Of a DNA stretch of 62,965 bases, positions 1-9,319 are shown piece after piece; the first letter of the stretch is position 1; every line of letters begins with the position of its first letter. The DNA lies in NCBI GenBank assembly GCA_903859205.1, contig CAIOLM010000004.1, positions 1 to 62,965 of the forward strand, given 5' to 3'. A model generated the notes under the pieces. That model ran no database searches, was not told the origin of the DNA, and worked only from the letters and a program-made list of their open reading frames with translations. Origin of the DNA: an uncultured Microbacteriaceae bacterium (GTDB taxonomy: Bacteria > Actinomycetota > Actinomycetes > Actinomycetales > Microbacteriaceae). The position numbers and the translations under genes are program-made.

Positions 1-272
1 GCGTGCAATGCGGCAACCTGTAGGCGGGTTGCCTGCTCGAGCCCAGCCTCGGTGAACAGCATCTCGGCAGCAAAGTCACCGAACTTGAGTTCTGCCTTGG
101 ACCGCAGGCGCGCCTGAGTCAGCACGGCCGAGACCAGTTCAGCAGAGTGCCCTTGTTTGCGCAGGTCGGCGACCAAACGCACGACATCGGCTTTGGATTC
201 GTAGGGCGGCAGGCTCGACAACAGCGTCAACGCCTCGGGCGTGAACAGAGTCGTGAGCTCCTGCAAATCCAT
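1..272 (-). CDS. SAM-dependent methyltransferase-like protein, N-terminal part
   Basis: This is the first 90 residues of a leftward gene that runs off the window. The ATG (complement of 270-272) opens MDLQELTTLFTPEALTLLSS, and the fragment continues with PPYESKADVVRLVADLRKQG and a FGDFAAEMLFTEAGLEQATR stretch. This resembles the N-terminus of the conserved actinobacterial class I methyltransferases with a THUMP-like C-terminal domain, which I recall lying next to groES in related genomes. The SAM-binding motifs are outside the window, so the family call rests on N-terminal resemblance and context only. It is divergent from groES and shares the upstream region that carries the CIRCE element. 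Confidence 0.5.
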   Translation of the reverse strand, partial: MDLQELTTLFTPEALTLLSSLPPYESKADVVRLVADLRKQGHSAELVSAVLTQARLRSKAELKFGDFAAEMLFTEAGLEQATRLQVAALH

Positions 273-311
273 ACCGACAACGCTAGTTGCTGAAGTGTCG
301 TAAGCTTGTCA

Positions 312-338
312 TTAGCACTCGAGCACCTCGGGTGCTAA
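312..338 (+). promoter_or_regulatory. CIRCE element (HrcA operator) upstream of groES
   Basis: TTAGCACTC at 312-320, a 9-base spacer, then GGGTGCTAA at 330-338. The consensus CIRCE is TTAGCACTC-N9-GAGTGCTAA, so there is one mismatch in the right arm. It lies 46 bases upstream of the groES start, in the 5' leader or promoter, as expected for HrcA heat-shock repression. Confidence 0.93.
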
Positions 339-383
339 TTCAAAAACTTCAGTCAAGTGCCTAGATCAAGAAAGAGGTCAACC

Positions 384-680
384 GTGTCGGTAGCAATTAA
401 GCCGCTCGAAGATCGCATTGTCGTTCAGCCCGCAGATGGCGAGCAGACCACCGCGTCGGGTCTTGTCATCCCTGACACCGCGAAGGAGAAGCCCCAGGAG
501 GGCATCGTTCTCGCCGTGGGTCCTGGTCGCATCGACGACAACGGCAACCGCATCCCGCTCGACGTTGCAGTCGGTGACAAGGTCATCTACTCCAAGTACG
601 GCGGAACCGAGGTGAAGTACGCAGGCATTGAGTACCTGGTGCTTTCGGCTCGCGACGTGCTCGCAGTCGTCGTCGCCTAA
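384..680 (+). CDS. groES: Co-chaperonin GroES
   Basis: GroES is the 10-kDa lid of the cytoplasmic GroEL chaperonin. The 98-residue product has the full family length and runs from [14 protein letters not shown] through the mobile-loop region ([19 protein letters not shown]) to the [20 protein letters not shown] end. The GTG at 384 is preferred over an ATG 27 bases upstream because AAGAAAGAGG (369-378) lies at Shine-Dalgarno distance and homologs start with VAIKPL. A CIRCE site is upstream and a strong terminator follows, so it is transcribed alone. There is no groEL downstream in this window. Confidence 0.97.
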   Translation: MSVAIKPLEDRIVVQPADGEQTTASGLVIPDTAKEKPQEGIVLAVGPGRIDDNGNRIPLDVAVGDKVIYSKYGGTEVKYAGIEYLVLSARDVLAVVVA

Positions 681-699
681 TAAGCGCACACGCATCCAA

Positions 700-727
700 G
701 GGGAGTCGGCAAACCGGCTCCCCTTTT
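700..727 (+). terminator. Rho-independent terminator of groES
   Basis: GGGGAGTCGG (700-709), loop CAAA, CCGGCTCCCC (714-723), then TTTT. A 10-bp perfect stem with a short U-run, 20 bases after the groES stop. Confidence 0.9.
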
Positions 728-774
728 GCGTTGGTTGGTTGGCTGGCGACGTCAGACAGCCAGCGGGCAGCAAG

Positions 775-877
775 CAGGTGGGGTGATGACCAATGACCAG
801 GGCGTGGTCGGGCGTCGGGGAAATTGGCGTAGCCAATGGGGCCCCGCGGGCGGGGGCATTGGTCATCACCCCACCTG
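775..877. repeat. 21-bp perfect inverted repeat ahead of rarD
   Basis: The arms at 775-795 and 857-877 are exact reverse complements over 21 bases (left arm begins CAGGTGGGGTGATGACCAAT). They are separated by 61 bases that contain a smaller hairpin, ATTGGC-GTA-GCCAAT (823-837), and a G/C-rich run. There is no U-run, so it is not a standard terminator. The right arm ends 12 bases before the rarD ATG. It could be a leader structure, an operator or a remnant of a small inverted-repeat element. Confidence 0.85.
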
Positions 878-889
878 TAGCCTGTCCCT

Positions 890-1825
890 ATGAAGTCTCG
901 GAGCCTGCACCGAACCGGGCTCACCTATGCGCTCGGCGCCTACGCCCTCTGGGGTCTCTTCCCGCTGTACTTCATGGCGCTCATGCCGGCGAACCCGTTC
1001 GAGGTCGTCTCGTACCGTGTGAGCTTCTCGCTCGTGTTCAGCGCCATTCTCGTTTTGGTCACGCGAGGCTGGAGCAAGATCATCTCGGCGCTGCGCAGCC
1101 CGCGCGTGCTGTTCATGCTGGGCGCATCCGGTTTTCTGATTTTGATCAACTGGGAAGTCTTCATTCTCGCGGTCTACCAAAACAAGGTCATCGAGACCTC
1201 GCTGGGGTACTTCATCAACCCCCTCATCACGGTTGCCCTCGGCGTCACCATTTACCGCGAGCGACTTCGCATCATGCAATGGATGGCCGTGGGCCTGGGC
1301 CTCGTCGCCGTTGTTGTGCTCACCTTCGCCTACGGTCAGCTCCCGTGGATAGCCCTGACGCTGGCGGTCTCGTTCGGCCTTTACGGATTCGTCAAAAAGC
1401 GAGTGGGTGACCGGGTCGGTGCAGTGGCAGGTCTTGCCATCGAGACGGCGTGGGTTCTGCCGGTGGCCATCGTGCAACTCATTCTCGTTGGCATCTTTGG
1501 CGGGCTCAGCGCCTTTTCTCTGGGGCCGGCGCACGCCATTCTGATCGTGTGCTCGGGCGTGCTGACGGCGATTCCGCTCATGCTGTTTGCCGCGGGTACC
1601 AAGCGCATCCCGTTGACCTGGATCGGCCTAATTCAGTACTTCACTCCGCTGTCATCGTTCTTGCTCGGCATCTTCGTTTTTCACGAGCAAATGTCGGCCA
1701 GTCGCTGGGCTGGTTTCATGTTTATTTGGGCCGCTCTCGTCTTTCTCACCGTCGACATCTTTAGGGCCACCGGACGGGGTCGTTCGCGAAGTGCGGAGGC
1801 AGAAGCCACCGCGATTGGCGGATAG
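890..1825 (+). CDS. rarD: EamA-family transporter RarD
   Basis: A 311-residue inner-membrane protein of the drug/metabolite transporter superfamily with about ten hydrophobic helices. The opening (GLTYALGAYALWGLFPLYF) and the segment VSYRVSFSLVFSAILVLVTR match the RarD subfamily, whose substrates are poorly defined. The ATG at 890 has no obvious Shine-Dalgarno sequence and lies 12 bases after the right arm of a large inverted repeat, so translation may depend on leader structure. guaB follows 30 bases after the stop, in the same direction. Confidence is high for the family and low for the substrate. Confidence 0.88.
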   Translation: MKSRSLHRTGLTYALGAYALWGLFPLYFMALMPANPFEVVSYRVSFSLVFSAILVLVTRGWSKIISALRSPRVLFMLGASGFLILINWEVFILAVYQNKVIETSLGYFINPLITVALGVTIYRERLRIMQWMAVGLGLVAVVVLTFAYGQLPWIALTLAVSFGLYGFVKKRVGDRVGAVAGLAIETAWVLPVAIVQLILVGIFGGLSAFSLGPAHAILIVCSGVLTAIPLMLFAAGTKRIPLTWIGLIQYFTPLSSFLLGIFVFHEQMSASRWAGFMFIWAALVFLTVDIFRATGRGRSRSAEAEATAIGG

Positions 1826-3358
<1,533 letters not shown>

Positions 3359-3366
3359 GCTCCATC

Positions 3367-4476
3367 GTGAGTGACATCGAGATTGGCCGCGGCAAGCGTG
3401 CCCGCCGCGCATACAACTTTGACGACATCGCCATCGTTCCCACCCGTCGTACCCGTGACCCCCACGACGTTTCGACGAACTGGACGATCGATGCCTACCA
3501 GTTCGACATCCCCGTGCTTGCGGCTCCCATGGACTCGGTCGTCTCTCCGGCGACCGCCATTGCCATGGGCAAGCTCGGCGGCGTTGGCGTGCTCAACCTC
3601 GAGGGCGTCTGGACGCGTTACGACGAGCCAGAGAAGCTCCTTGCCGAGATCCGCTCGCTGCCAGCAGAGCAGGCAACCGCTCGCATGCAGCAGATTTACG
3701 CAGAGCCCATCAAGGCTGAGCTCATCAAGGCTCGTCTGGCCGAGGTTCGTGCCGCGGGCGTCACTGTTGCTGCCGCACTGTCGCCCCAGCGCACCCAGCA
3801 GTTTTACGAAACTGTCACCGGTGCCGGAGTCGACCTGTTCGTCATTCGCGGAACCACGGTCTCTGCCGAGCACGTTGGCTCGAGCCACGAGCCCCTCAAC
3901 CTGAAGAAGTTCATCTACGAGCTCGATGTTCCGGTGATCGTCGGCGGTGCGGCAACACATCGCTCCGCGATTCACTTGATGCGAACCGGTGCTGCCGGGG
4001 TGCTTGTCGGCTTCGGTGGAGGAGCCGCATCGACCACGCGCAGCACGCTGGGCATCCACGTTCCGATGGCCACCGCTGTCTCTGATGTTGCCGGCGCACG
4101 CCGTGACTACATGGATGAATCTGGCGGACGCTACGTGCACGTCATCGCTGATGGCGGGCTGGGAACTGCCGGCGATGTGGTCAAGGCAATCGCCTGTGGC
4201 GCAGACGCCGTCATGCTTGGCGCTGTCTTGGCTCGAGCAACGGATGCACCTGGGGCCGGCTGGCACTGGGGCTCCGAGGCGCACCATGAGGAGCTTCCGC
4301 GTGGACACCGCGTCAACGTCGGTCAGGTTGCACCGCTTGAACAAATGCTGTTCGGCCCCGCCTCGGTAGCAGACGGCACCGCAAACATCATCGGGGCCCT
4401 TCGTCGCTCGATGGCGACCACGGGCTACTCCGACCTCAAGGAATTCCAGCGCGTTGAGGTAGCGGTCGTCTCATGA
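3367..4476 (+). CDS. guaB3: GuaB3 family IMP dehydrogenase-related protein
   Basis: A 369-residue paralog of IMP dehydrogenase, starting MSDIEIGRGKRARRAYNFDD, which is the signature of the GuaB3 family. It keeps the barrel (VLAAPMDSVVSPATAIAMGK, HVIADGGLGTAGDVVKAIAC) but lacks the CBS module. Actinobacterial genomes normally carry guaB and guaB3 side by side, as here, while the second protein's reaction is less well characterised. The GTG start is 8 bases after the guaB stop, and its own stop overlaps the next gene by 4 bases. Confidence 0.95.
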   Translation: MSDIEIGRGKRARRAYNFDDIAIVPTRRTRDPHDVSTNWTIDAYQFDIPVLAAPMDSVVSPATAIAMGKLGGVGVLNLEGVWTRYDEPEKLLAEIRSLPAEQATARMQQIYAEPIKAELIKARLAEVRAAGVTVAAALSPQRTQQFYETVTGAGVDLFVIRGTTVSAEHVGSSHEPLNLKKFIYELDVPVIVGGAATHRSAIHLMRTGAAGVLVGFGGGAASTTRSTLGIHVPMATAVSDVAGARRDYMDESGGRYVHVIADGGLGTAGDVVKAIACGADAVMLGAVLARATDAPGAGWHWGSEAHHEELPRGHRVNVGQVAPLEQMLFGPASVADGTANIIGALRRSMATTGYSDLKEFQRVEVAVVS

Positions 4477-6206
4477 CCGGTGCCGCGTTCGTGCCGACTG
4501 ACCGCCTCAACGCGGACTCTCGCGCGAGCGCGCTCTCTCACATGAGTTCAACCGAGCTTGACATTTTGGTCATTGGCGGCGGCATTGTTGGCTCAGGTGC
4601 CACGCTCGATGCCGCAACGCGCGGGCTCAAAGTCGGTCTTGTTGAGGCTCAAGATTTTGCAAGCGGCACTTCGAGCAAGTCGTCCAAGCTTGTCCACGGT
4701 GGCATTCGCTACCTTGAGCAGTTCGATTTTCGCCTGGTCGAAGAAGCCCTGACCGAGCGCGGACTGTTGCTCAAGCACCTCGCTCCGCACCTGGTCAAGC
4801 CCATCCGCTTCTTGTACCCGACCACCCACCCGGTCTGGGAGCGCGCTTACATCGGCGCGGGCATGATGCTCTACGACGGCCTCTCGTATGTGGGCGGCAG
4901 TAACCCCGGTGTGCCCCACCACAAGCACCTCTCGAAGCGTCAGATCGAGATGGCTGCCCCGAGCATCAAGAAGGATGCCCTTGTCGGTGGCATGTATTAC
5001 TACGACGGCCGAGTCGACGATGCAAAATACGTCGTCAACCTCGTTCGCACGGCATCACACTATGGCGCCCTCGTTGCTAACCGCACCAAGGTCGAATCAT
5101 TCCTGCGTGAGGGTGATCGCATTGTTGGTGTCGTAGCCCGCGACCTTGAAACCGGTAAGACCCTCGACATTCGGGCCCGTCAGGTCATCAACTCCACGGG
5201 CGTCTGGACCGGCGAGACACAAGAGATGGTCGGCGAGAGCGCCGGGCGACTCAAGGTTCGTGCATCCAAGGGTGTGCACATTCTGGTGGAGAAGAACAAA
5301 TTCAAGTCGACCATGGGCTTGCTGCTGCGCACTGAGAAGAGCGTTCTCTTTGTGATTCCCTGGGGTCGGTTCTGGATAATCGGCACGACCGACACCGACT
5401 GGCATCTCGACCTGGCTCACCCGGTCGCTACCGCAGCCGACATCGACTACATCCTCGGTCACATCAACGCAGTGATTGAGGAGCCCATCACGCACGATGA
5501 CATCGTTGGTGTCTACGCCGGTCTTCGGCCGCTGCTGGCCAGCAAAGATGCCGACACCACGAAGCTTTCGCGCGAGCACGTTGTTTCGCAGGCTGAGCCG
5601 GGGCTTTTGCTTATCGCCGGCGGCAAATGGACGACCTACCGAATCATGGCCAAAGACGTGGTGGATGCCGCCGTCGCCAACCTGCCCGAGGTTATCGCCG
5701 AGTCGATCACCAAGTCTGTGCCGCTGCTCGGTGCTGCCGAATACAAGGCCCGCTGGAATCAGCGCGAGCAGCTCGCACAGGAGTGGAGCCTCACGCTCGA
5801 GCAGGTCGAGCACCTGCTCAACCGTTATGGCTCAATGGCTGCCGAGGTCGCCGAAATTGCCGGCTCGAGTCCGGTGCTTGCCGCCTATTTGCCCGGTTCA
5901 CGCGACTATCTCGCAGCCGAGGCCGTCTATGCTGTTCGTTGCGAGGGTGCCCTGCACGTCGACGATGTGCTGGCTCGACGCACGCGCATGAGCTTCGAAG
6001 CTCGCGATGCCGGTGCCGCCGCCGCGACGGTTGTCGCCAAACTCATGGCTGCGGAGCTCGGCTGGGACGCAGCCCGTACCGAGGCCGAACTGCGTTCCTA
6101 CCTAGGCGTAGTCGAGGCCGAGCACGCCGCACACAAACAATCAGATGACGAGAGTGCTGTGGCCATCTGGCACGCAATCTCTGACGGCATTCGAGTGGGC
6201 GAATGA
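4473..6206 (+). CDS. glpD: Aerobic glycerol-3-phosphate dehydrogenase
   Basis: A 577-residue FAD enzyme that oxidises sn-glycerol 3-phosphate to dihydroxyacetone phosphate and passes electrons to the quinone pool. The FAD motif DILVIGGGIVGSG is at about residues 30-42, followed by DFASGTSSKSSKLVHGGIRY and the later GLRPLL and AGGKWTTYR motifs of the GlpD family. About 28 residues precede the FAD motif; the ATG at 4473 overlaps the guaB3 stop (ATGA), supporting coupling, although an in-frame ATG at the MSSTELD segment is possible. It overlaps the SURF1-like gene by 4 bases. No glycerol kinase or facilitator is nearby. Confidence 0.95.
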   Translation: MTGAAFVPTDRLNADSRASALSHMSSTELDILVIGGGIVGSGATLDAATRGLKVGLVEAQDFASGTSSKSSKLVHGGIRYLEQFDFRLVEEALTERGLLLKHLAPHLVKPIRFLYPTTHPVWERAYIGAGMMLYDGLSYVGGSNPGVPHHKHLSKRQIEMAAPSIKKDALVGGMYYYDGRVDDAKYVVNLVRTASHYGALVANRTKVESFLREGDRIVGVVARDLETGKTLDIRARQVINSTGVWTGETQEMVGESAGRLKVRASKGVHILVEKNKFKSTMGLLLRTEKSVLFVIPWGRFWIIGTTDTDWHLDLAHPVATAADIDYILGHINAVIEEPITHDDIVGVYAGLRPLLASKDADTTKLSREHVVSQAEPGLLLIAGGKWTTYRIMAKDVVDAAVANLPEVIAESITKSVPLLGAAEYKARWNQREQLAQEWSLTLEQVEHLLNRYGSMAAEVAEIAGSSPVLAAYLPGSRDYLAAEAVYAVRCEGALHVDDVLARRTRMSFEARDAGAAAATVVAKLMAAELGWDAARTEAELRSYLGVVEAEHAAHKQSDDESAVAIWHAISDGIRVGE

Positions 6207-6985
6207 CCCAGCTCACCTTCTGGCAAGTAGCTCGACGTCCACAGTGGGTTGGAGCACTTCTGTTGGTCATGGCAGTTGCGGCAGGCTTTGCGTTCCTCGG
6301 CAAGTGGCAGCTCGAGAGAGCTGTCATCTCGGGGCAGACCATCGACCACCAAACCGAAAAGGTGGTGCCGCTGTCGACGCTGGCTAAGCCCGGCGGAATC
6401 GTCAACGAGGTTGCGGCAGGACACATGGTGTCAGTCATCGGTGGAGTTGACCGATCAACCTTGGTGGTCTTGAGAGACCGCATGAACGGCGGGCAAAAGG
6501 GCTACTGGCTTGTTGCCCGAGCATTCACGCAAGACGGAGTTCTGGCCGATGCTCTGGGCTGGGCGCCCACGCTCGAGGCGGTCACGGCTGTTCGCGATCG
6601 AATGGCTAACGAAGTCGTCGATGCAAGCATGCGGCCCATGACAGGGCGATTCATACCTTCAGAAGCACCCGCGGTCCCTGGCGCCGGTCAAGACCCGTTC
6701 TCGATGACCACCATGTCGGTGCCGGCACTGTTCAATGTGTGGAGCCCGACTGAGTGGGGCATCTACACTGGCTACCTGGTCTCTGCCGAGGCACCGGGGG
6801 GACTGGTCAAGATTGACTCAGCCCCGCCGGTCAACGACAGCACGTACAACTGGCTCAATATCTTCTACGCGATCGAGTGGGTCGTGTTCGCTGGTTTCGC
6901 GTTCTACGTTTGGTACCGCTTGGTACGCGACCGTCGTGAGCGAGAACTAGAAGAGAACGCGCTCGCCGGGGCGAGCAACGAATAG
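6203..6985 (+). CDS. SURF1 family cytochrome oxidase assembly protein
   Basis: A 260-residue membrane protein with a hydrophobic helix near residues 15-33, an extracytoplasmic domain, and a second helix near residues 220-242, which is the SURF1 topology. It has the typical N-terminal pattern RRPQWVGALLLVMAVAAGFA then FLGKWQLERA, and VLADALGWAP further on. SURF1 proteins help assemble heme-copper cytochrome oxidase. It overlaps glpD by 4 bases, so it is probably translationally coupled; a respiratory dehydrogenase and an oxidase assembly factor in one transcript make loose functional sense. Confidence 0.88.
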   Translation: MTQLTFWQVARRPQWVGALLLVMAVAAGFAFLGKWQLERAVISGQTIDHQTEKVVPLSTLAKPGGIVNEVAAGHMVSVIGGVDRSTLVVLRDRMNGGQKGYWLVARAFTQDGVLADALGWAPTLEAVTAVRDRMANEVVDASMRPMTGRFIPSEAPAVPGAGQDPFSMTTMSVPALFNVWSPTEWGIYTGYLVSAEAPGGLVKIDSAPPVNDSTYNWLNIFYAIEWVVFAGFAFYVWYRLVRDRRERELEENALAGASNE

Positions 6986-7216
6986 GCGATCGCGAGCGTC
7001 GACTGCGGCAAATGCGCCCTCGAGCAGTTCGCGGTCCTCACTGAAGTGAGCCCATCCTTCTGAGTGCACCGGGAACACCTTTGCGTTCGGCAGCTTCGCA
7101 GCGACCTCGGCTGCCATCTCGGCGGTCAGAGTCAACGGTGCGTTGTCGAACAGCCCAACGCGCGCAGCTCCCGTAAAGAGCACAGCAATGTCGATGCTCG
7201 GAAAGCGCCCGGCCAT
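6947..7216 (-). pseudogene. C-terminal remnant of an MBL-fold metallo-hydrolase
   Basis: On the minus strand about 89 codons read FPSIDIAVLFTGAARVGLFD, then TLTAEMAAEVAAKLPNAKVF, PVHSEGWAHF and a final ARPGERVLF. This resembles the C-terminal third of UlaG/RomA-like metallo-beta-lactamase-fold hydrolases. The zinc-binding N-terminal HxHxDH region is absent: homology stops near 7213, exactly where a fragment of another gene begins on the other strand. The stop overlaps the 3' end of the SURF1 gene by 39 bases. I see no ribosome-binding site, so I regard it as a dead fragment left by a deletion. Confidence 0.75.
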
Positions 7217-7217
7217 C

Positions 7218-7376
7218 ATGCTCGATGACCGCAGCCAGCTCTGGTCGATTTCCGATGTTGCTTTTGCCTGCGGATTCGCCGATGTCACCACGTTCACGCG
7301 CGCGTTTCGTCGGTACCACGGCGTGACGCCCAGCGAGTGGCGAGCTCTCGCACTGAGTTCATCCGTTGAAAAATGA
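7218..7376 (+). pseudogene. C-terminal remnant of an AraC-family regulator
   Basis: About 52 codons encode the end of an AraC/XylS DNA-binding domain, with WSISDVAFACGFADVTTFTR followed by AFRRYHGVTPSEWR. The first helix-turn-helix and the whole ligand domain are missing. The recognisable part begins at about 7218, abutting the metallo-hydrolase fragment on the opposite strand. An ATG at 7143 is in frame, but the intervening residues have no AraC similarity. A decayed fragment is more likely than a functional mini-regulator. Confidence 0.78.
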
Positions 7377-7404
7377 CGCCTGCGCGGGCAACTAAACTAG
7401 AGCC

Positions 7405-7806
7405 ATGCCCCTTGAGCCTCGCGAGTTAGACATCCCGCGCATTCCGGGGGCTTTGCGCTTCTTTCAGGTGATGGCTATCGTCACGGGAACGTTCTTGCTG
7501 CTGCTGGTTGCCGAGATGATCGTGCGCTACGGCTTGGGTTATGACCTTGAAATCGGCGGGCCGTTCGGCTTCATCACGTTCACCCCGCACCTGCAGGTCA
7601 CGGCGTTCAACGGCTCCACGGCCATCCTGATTGTTCACGGCTGGCTGTACGTGACCTACCTGGTGGCAAGCTTCCGGCTGTGGTCGTTCATGCGCTGGTC
7701 GTTCATGACCCTCGTTGTTCTGGCCCTCGGTGGCATCATTCCCGCTCTCTCGTTCGTGCTCGAAGGTATCTTCACCAAGCGCGTTCGTACCTACTTGGCG
7801 GCCTAG
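7405..7806 (+). CDS. DUF3817 domain membrane protein
   Basis: A 133-residue integral membrane protein with three to four hydrophobic helices. The pattern PGALRFFQVMAIVTGTFLLL, then IVHGWLYVTYLVASFRLW, is characteristic of DUF3817 proteins, which have no assigned reaction. In many actinobacteria this family sits beside guaA, and here guaA is one gene downstream. The start is the ATG at 7405, directly after the decayed region, with only a weak Shine-Dalgarno sequence. Function unknown. Confidence 0.85.
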   Translation: MPLEPRELDIPRIPGALRFFQVMAIVTGTFLLLLVAEMIVRYGLGYDLEIGGPFGFITFTPHLQVTAFNGSTAILIVHGWLYVTYLVASFRLWSFMRWSFMTLVVLALGGIIPALSFVLEGIFTKRVRTYLAA

Positions 7807-7856
7807 CCGCCCCGGCCTAGGCTTAGTTTCATTTCAACCTGACCAAAGGCGGGCCC

Positions 7857-9308
7857 TTGCGCACTCTTCGATATGTCTTCGGTGCGCTGGTGGTTGCCGC
7901 AGCAATTGTCCTTCCTCAGGCCGCGCAAGCGACACCCGAGTGGACTCCCGTCACCACCATCGACTCGCACACGGGTGCGCAGTCCGTTCGGGTGACGGCG
8001 CTCGGAGCAGGCCATTTTCTCTCAACCTGGCAGAACGTCGCCTGGCAACTTGTCGCCTCGGTGTCTTCAGACGCCGGTGCAACCTGGTCGACCCCCGTTC
8101 CTATCTCGGCGCCCGAGAACGGCGGGGCTCCCTACCGTGTCGCAACCGACGGCCATCAAGGAGTGGGAGTCGTTTGGGACGCCTTCGACGCCAGAGGGGT
8201 CACTCGAGCAAATTTCAGTCGCGACGGTGGGCGGACATGGCTTCGCACCCCACAGACGTTCTCTGACACATCGGAAACAGCAATGAATTCCGACATTGTC
8301 AGTGGCCGACCAGGGGAATTCACAGTGACCTTCACCGAACACAGCACACTCGACAGCCGCTTCCATGTGTTTAGTCGAACCACTGAGGGTTATGGTGCAC
8401 AGTGGACAGCTCTGCATCGCGTCTCCGGCGCCTCCATCCACGGGAGCTGGGCGACTGTCATTCGCGGCCCCGGCAACTCCCTCTACGCAACGTGGATGGC
8501 CGATTTCGGCAGCTCGTCAACCGTTCAGTTCGCCGTGAGTCGTGATGAGGGAACGAGCTGGTCAACTGGTGTTGATGTCTCGACTTCGAATGCAAACGCT
8601 TCGTGGTATCCAGCGATTGCCGTGACTTCGAGCGGGCGAGTGGCTATTTCGTGGTACCGACATGTGGGTGATGACTGGCCAATCTTTGCTTCAACAAGCA
8701 CCGATGACGGTGTTTCATGGAGCAGTGAAGTTCAACTGAGCACGACCGCCGGATTCTCAGATAGTCAAAATCTCAGCGTCGATGGGAGCGGCAGGTTCGT
8801 TCTGGTTTGGCACGCCATTGCAGGGGGGAGCCAGATTTTTGCCGCGACGAGCGATGGTGGTGTTTCTTGGAGCTCGCCTGTGCAGGTCTCCCAAAACGGC
8901 GGAGCCACGGGTCCTCTCGTCGTGCGAGGCGCGGGTGGAGTGTTTAGGTGCGTCTGGGATGAAGGCGACAAGATCGTGACCACTACGAGTTCAGACGGAA
9001 TCTCATGGACACCAGCGGTCGTGATATCCGGCGATACCCGCGGAAAAATGGGCAATAGTGTAGCCACGGATGGTGCGTACACCGTCGTTGCGTGGAGCCA
9101 GGATTCGGCCGCCGCAGGTGGTTGGGTTCCAGTTGCCACGGGAACTCCTGCTTTCGTGGCAGAACCGAGGGCTCTGGCGTCTACGGGCACCTCGGTGAGT
9201 TCAATGTTGCTGTGCTCTCTTGCGCTCGTTCTAGTCACTTGTGGCGGGCTTTTGGCTTCTCTGAGTCACAGACGCACGAGGGCACCGGGCAAAACATTGG
9301 GTCGTTAG
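7857..9308 (+). CDS. Secreted BNR/Asp-box sialidase-like protein with LAxTG sorting signal
   Basis: A 483-residue predicted surface protein. A TTG start after AAAGGCGGG gives a signal peptide (RTLRYVFGALVVAAAIVLPQ, cleavage after AQA). The body contains about six Asp-box motifs of the S-x-D-x-G-x-(T/S)W type (SSDAGATW, SRDGGRTW, SRDEGTSW, STDDGVSW, TSDGGVSW, SSDGISW), implying a beta-propeller like sialidase/neuraminidase folds. The C-terminus has LASTG, a hydrophobic helix and a basic tail (HRRTRAPGK), which is a sortase signal of the LAxTG type used by class E sortases. I cannot assign catalytic sialidase residues, so the enzymatic activity is uncertain. It separates DUF3817 from guaA. Confidence 0.75.
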   Translation: MRTLRYVFGALVVAAAIVLPQAAQATPEWTPVTTIDSHTGAQSVRVTALGAGHFLSTWQNVAWQLVASVSSDAGATWSTPVPISAPENGGAPYRVATDGHQGVGVVWDAFDARGVTRANFSRDGGRTWLRTPQTFSDTSETAMNSDIVSGRPGEFTVTFTEHSTLDSRFHVFSRTTEGYGAQWTALHRVSGASIHGSWATVIRGPGNSLYATWMADFGSSSTVQFAVSRDEGTSWSTGVDVSTSNANASWYPAIAVTSSGRVAISWYRHVGDDWPIFASTSTDDGVSWSSEVQLSTTAGFSDSQNLSVDGSGRFVLVWHAIAGGSQIFAATSDGGVSWSSPVQVSQNGGATGPLVVRGAGGVFRCVWDEGDKIVTTTSSDGISWTPAVVISGDTRGKMGNSVATDGAYTVVAWSQDSAAAGGWVPVATGTPAFVAEPRALASTGTSVSSMLLCSLALVLVTCGGLLASLSHRRTRAPGKTLGR

Positions 9309-9319
9309 ACTAAAGAGCT

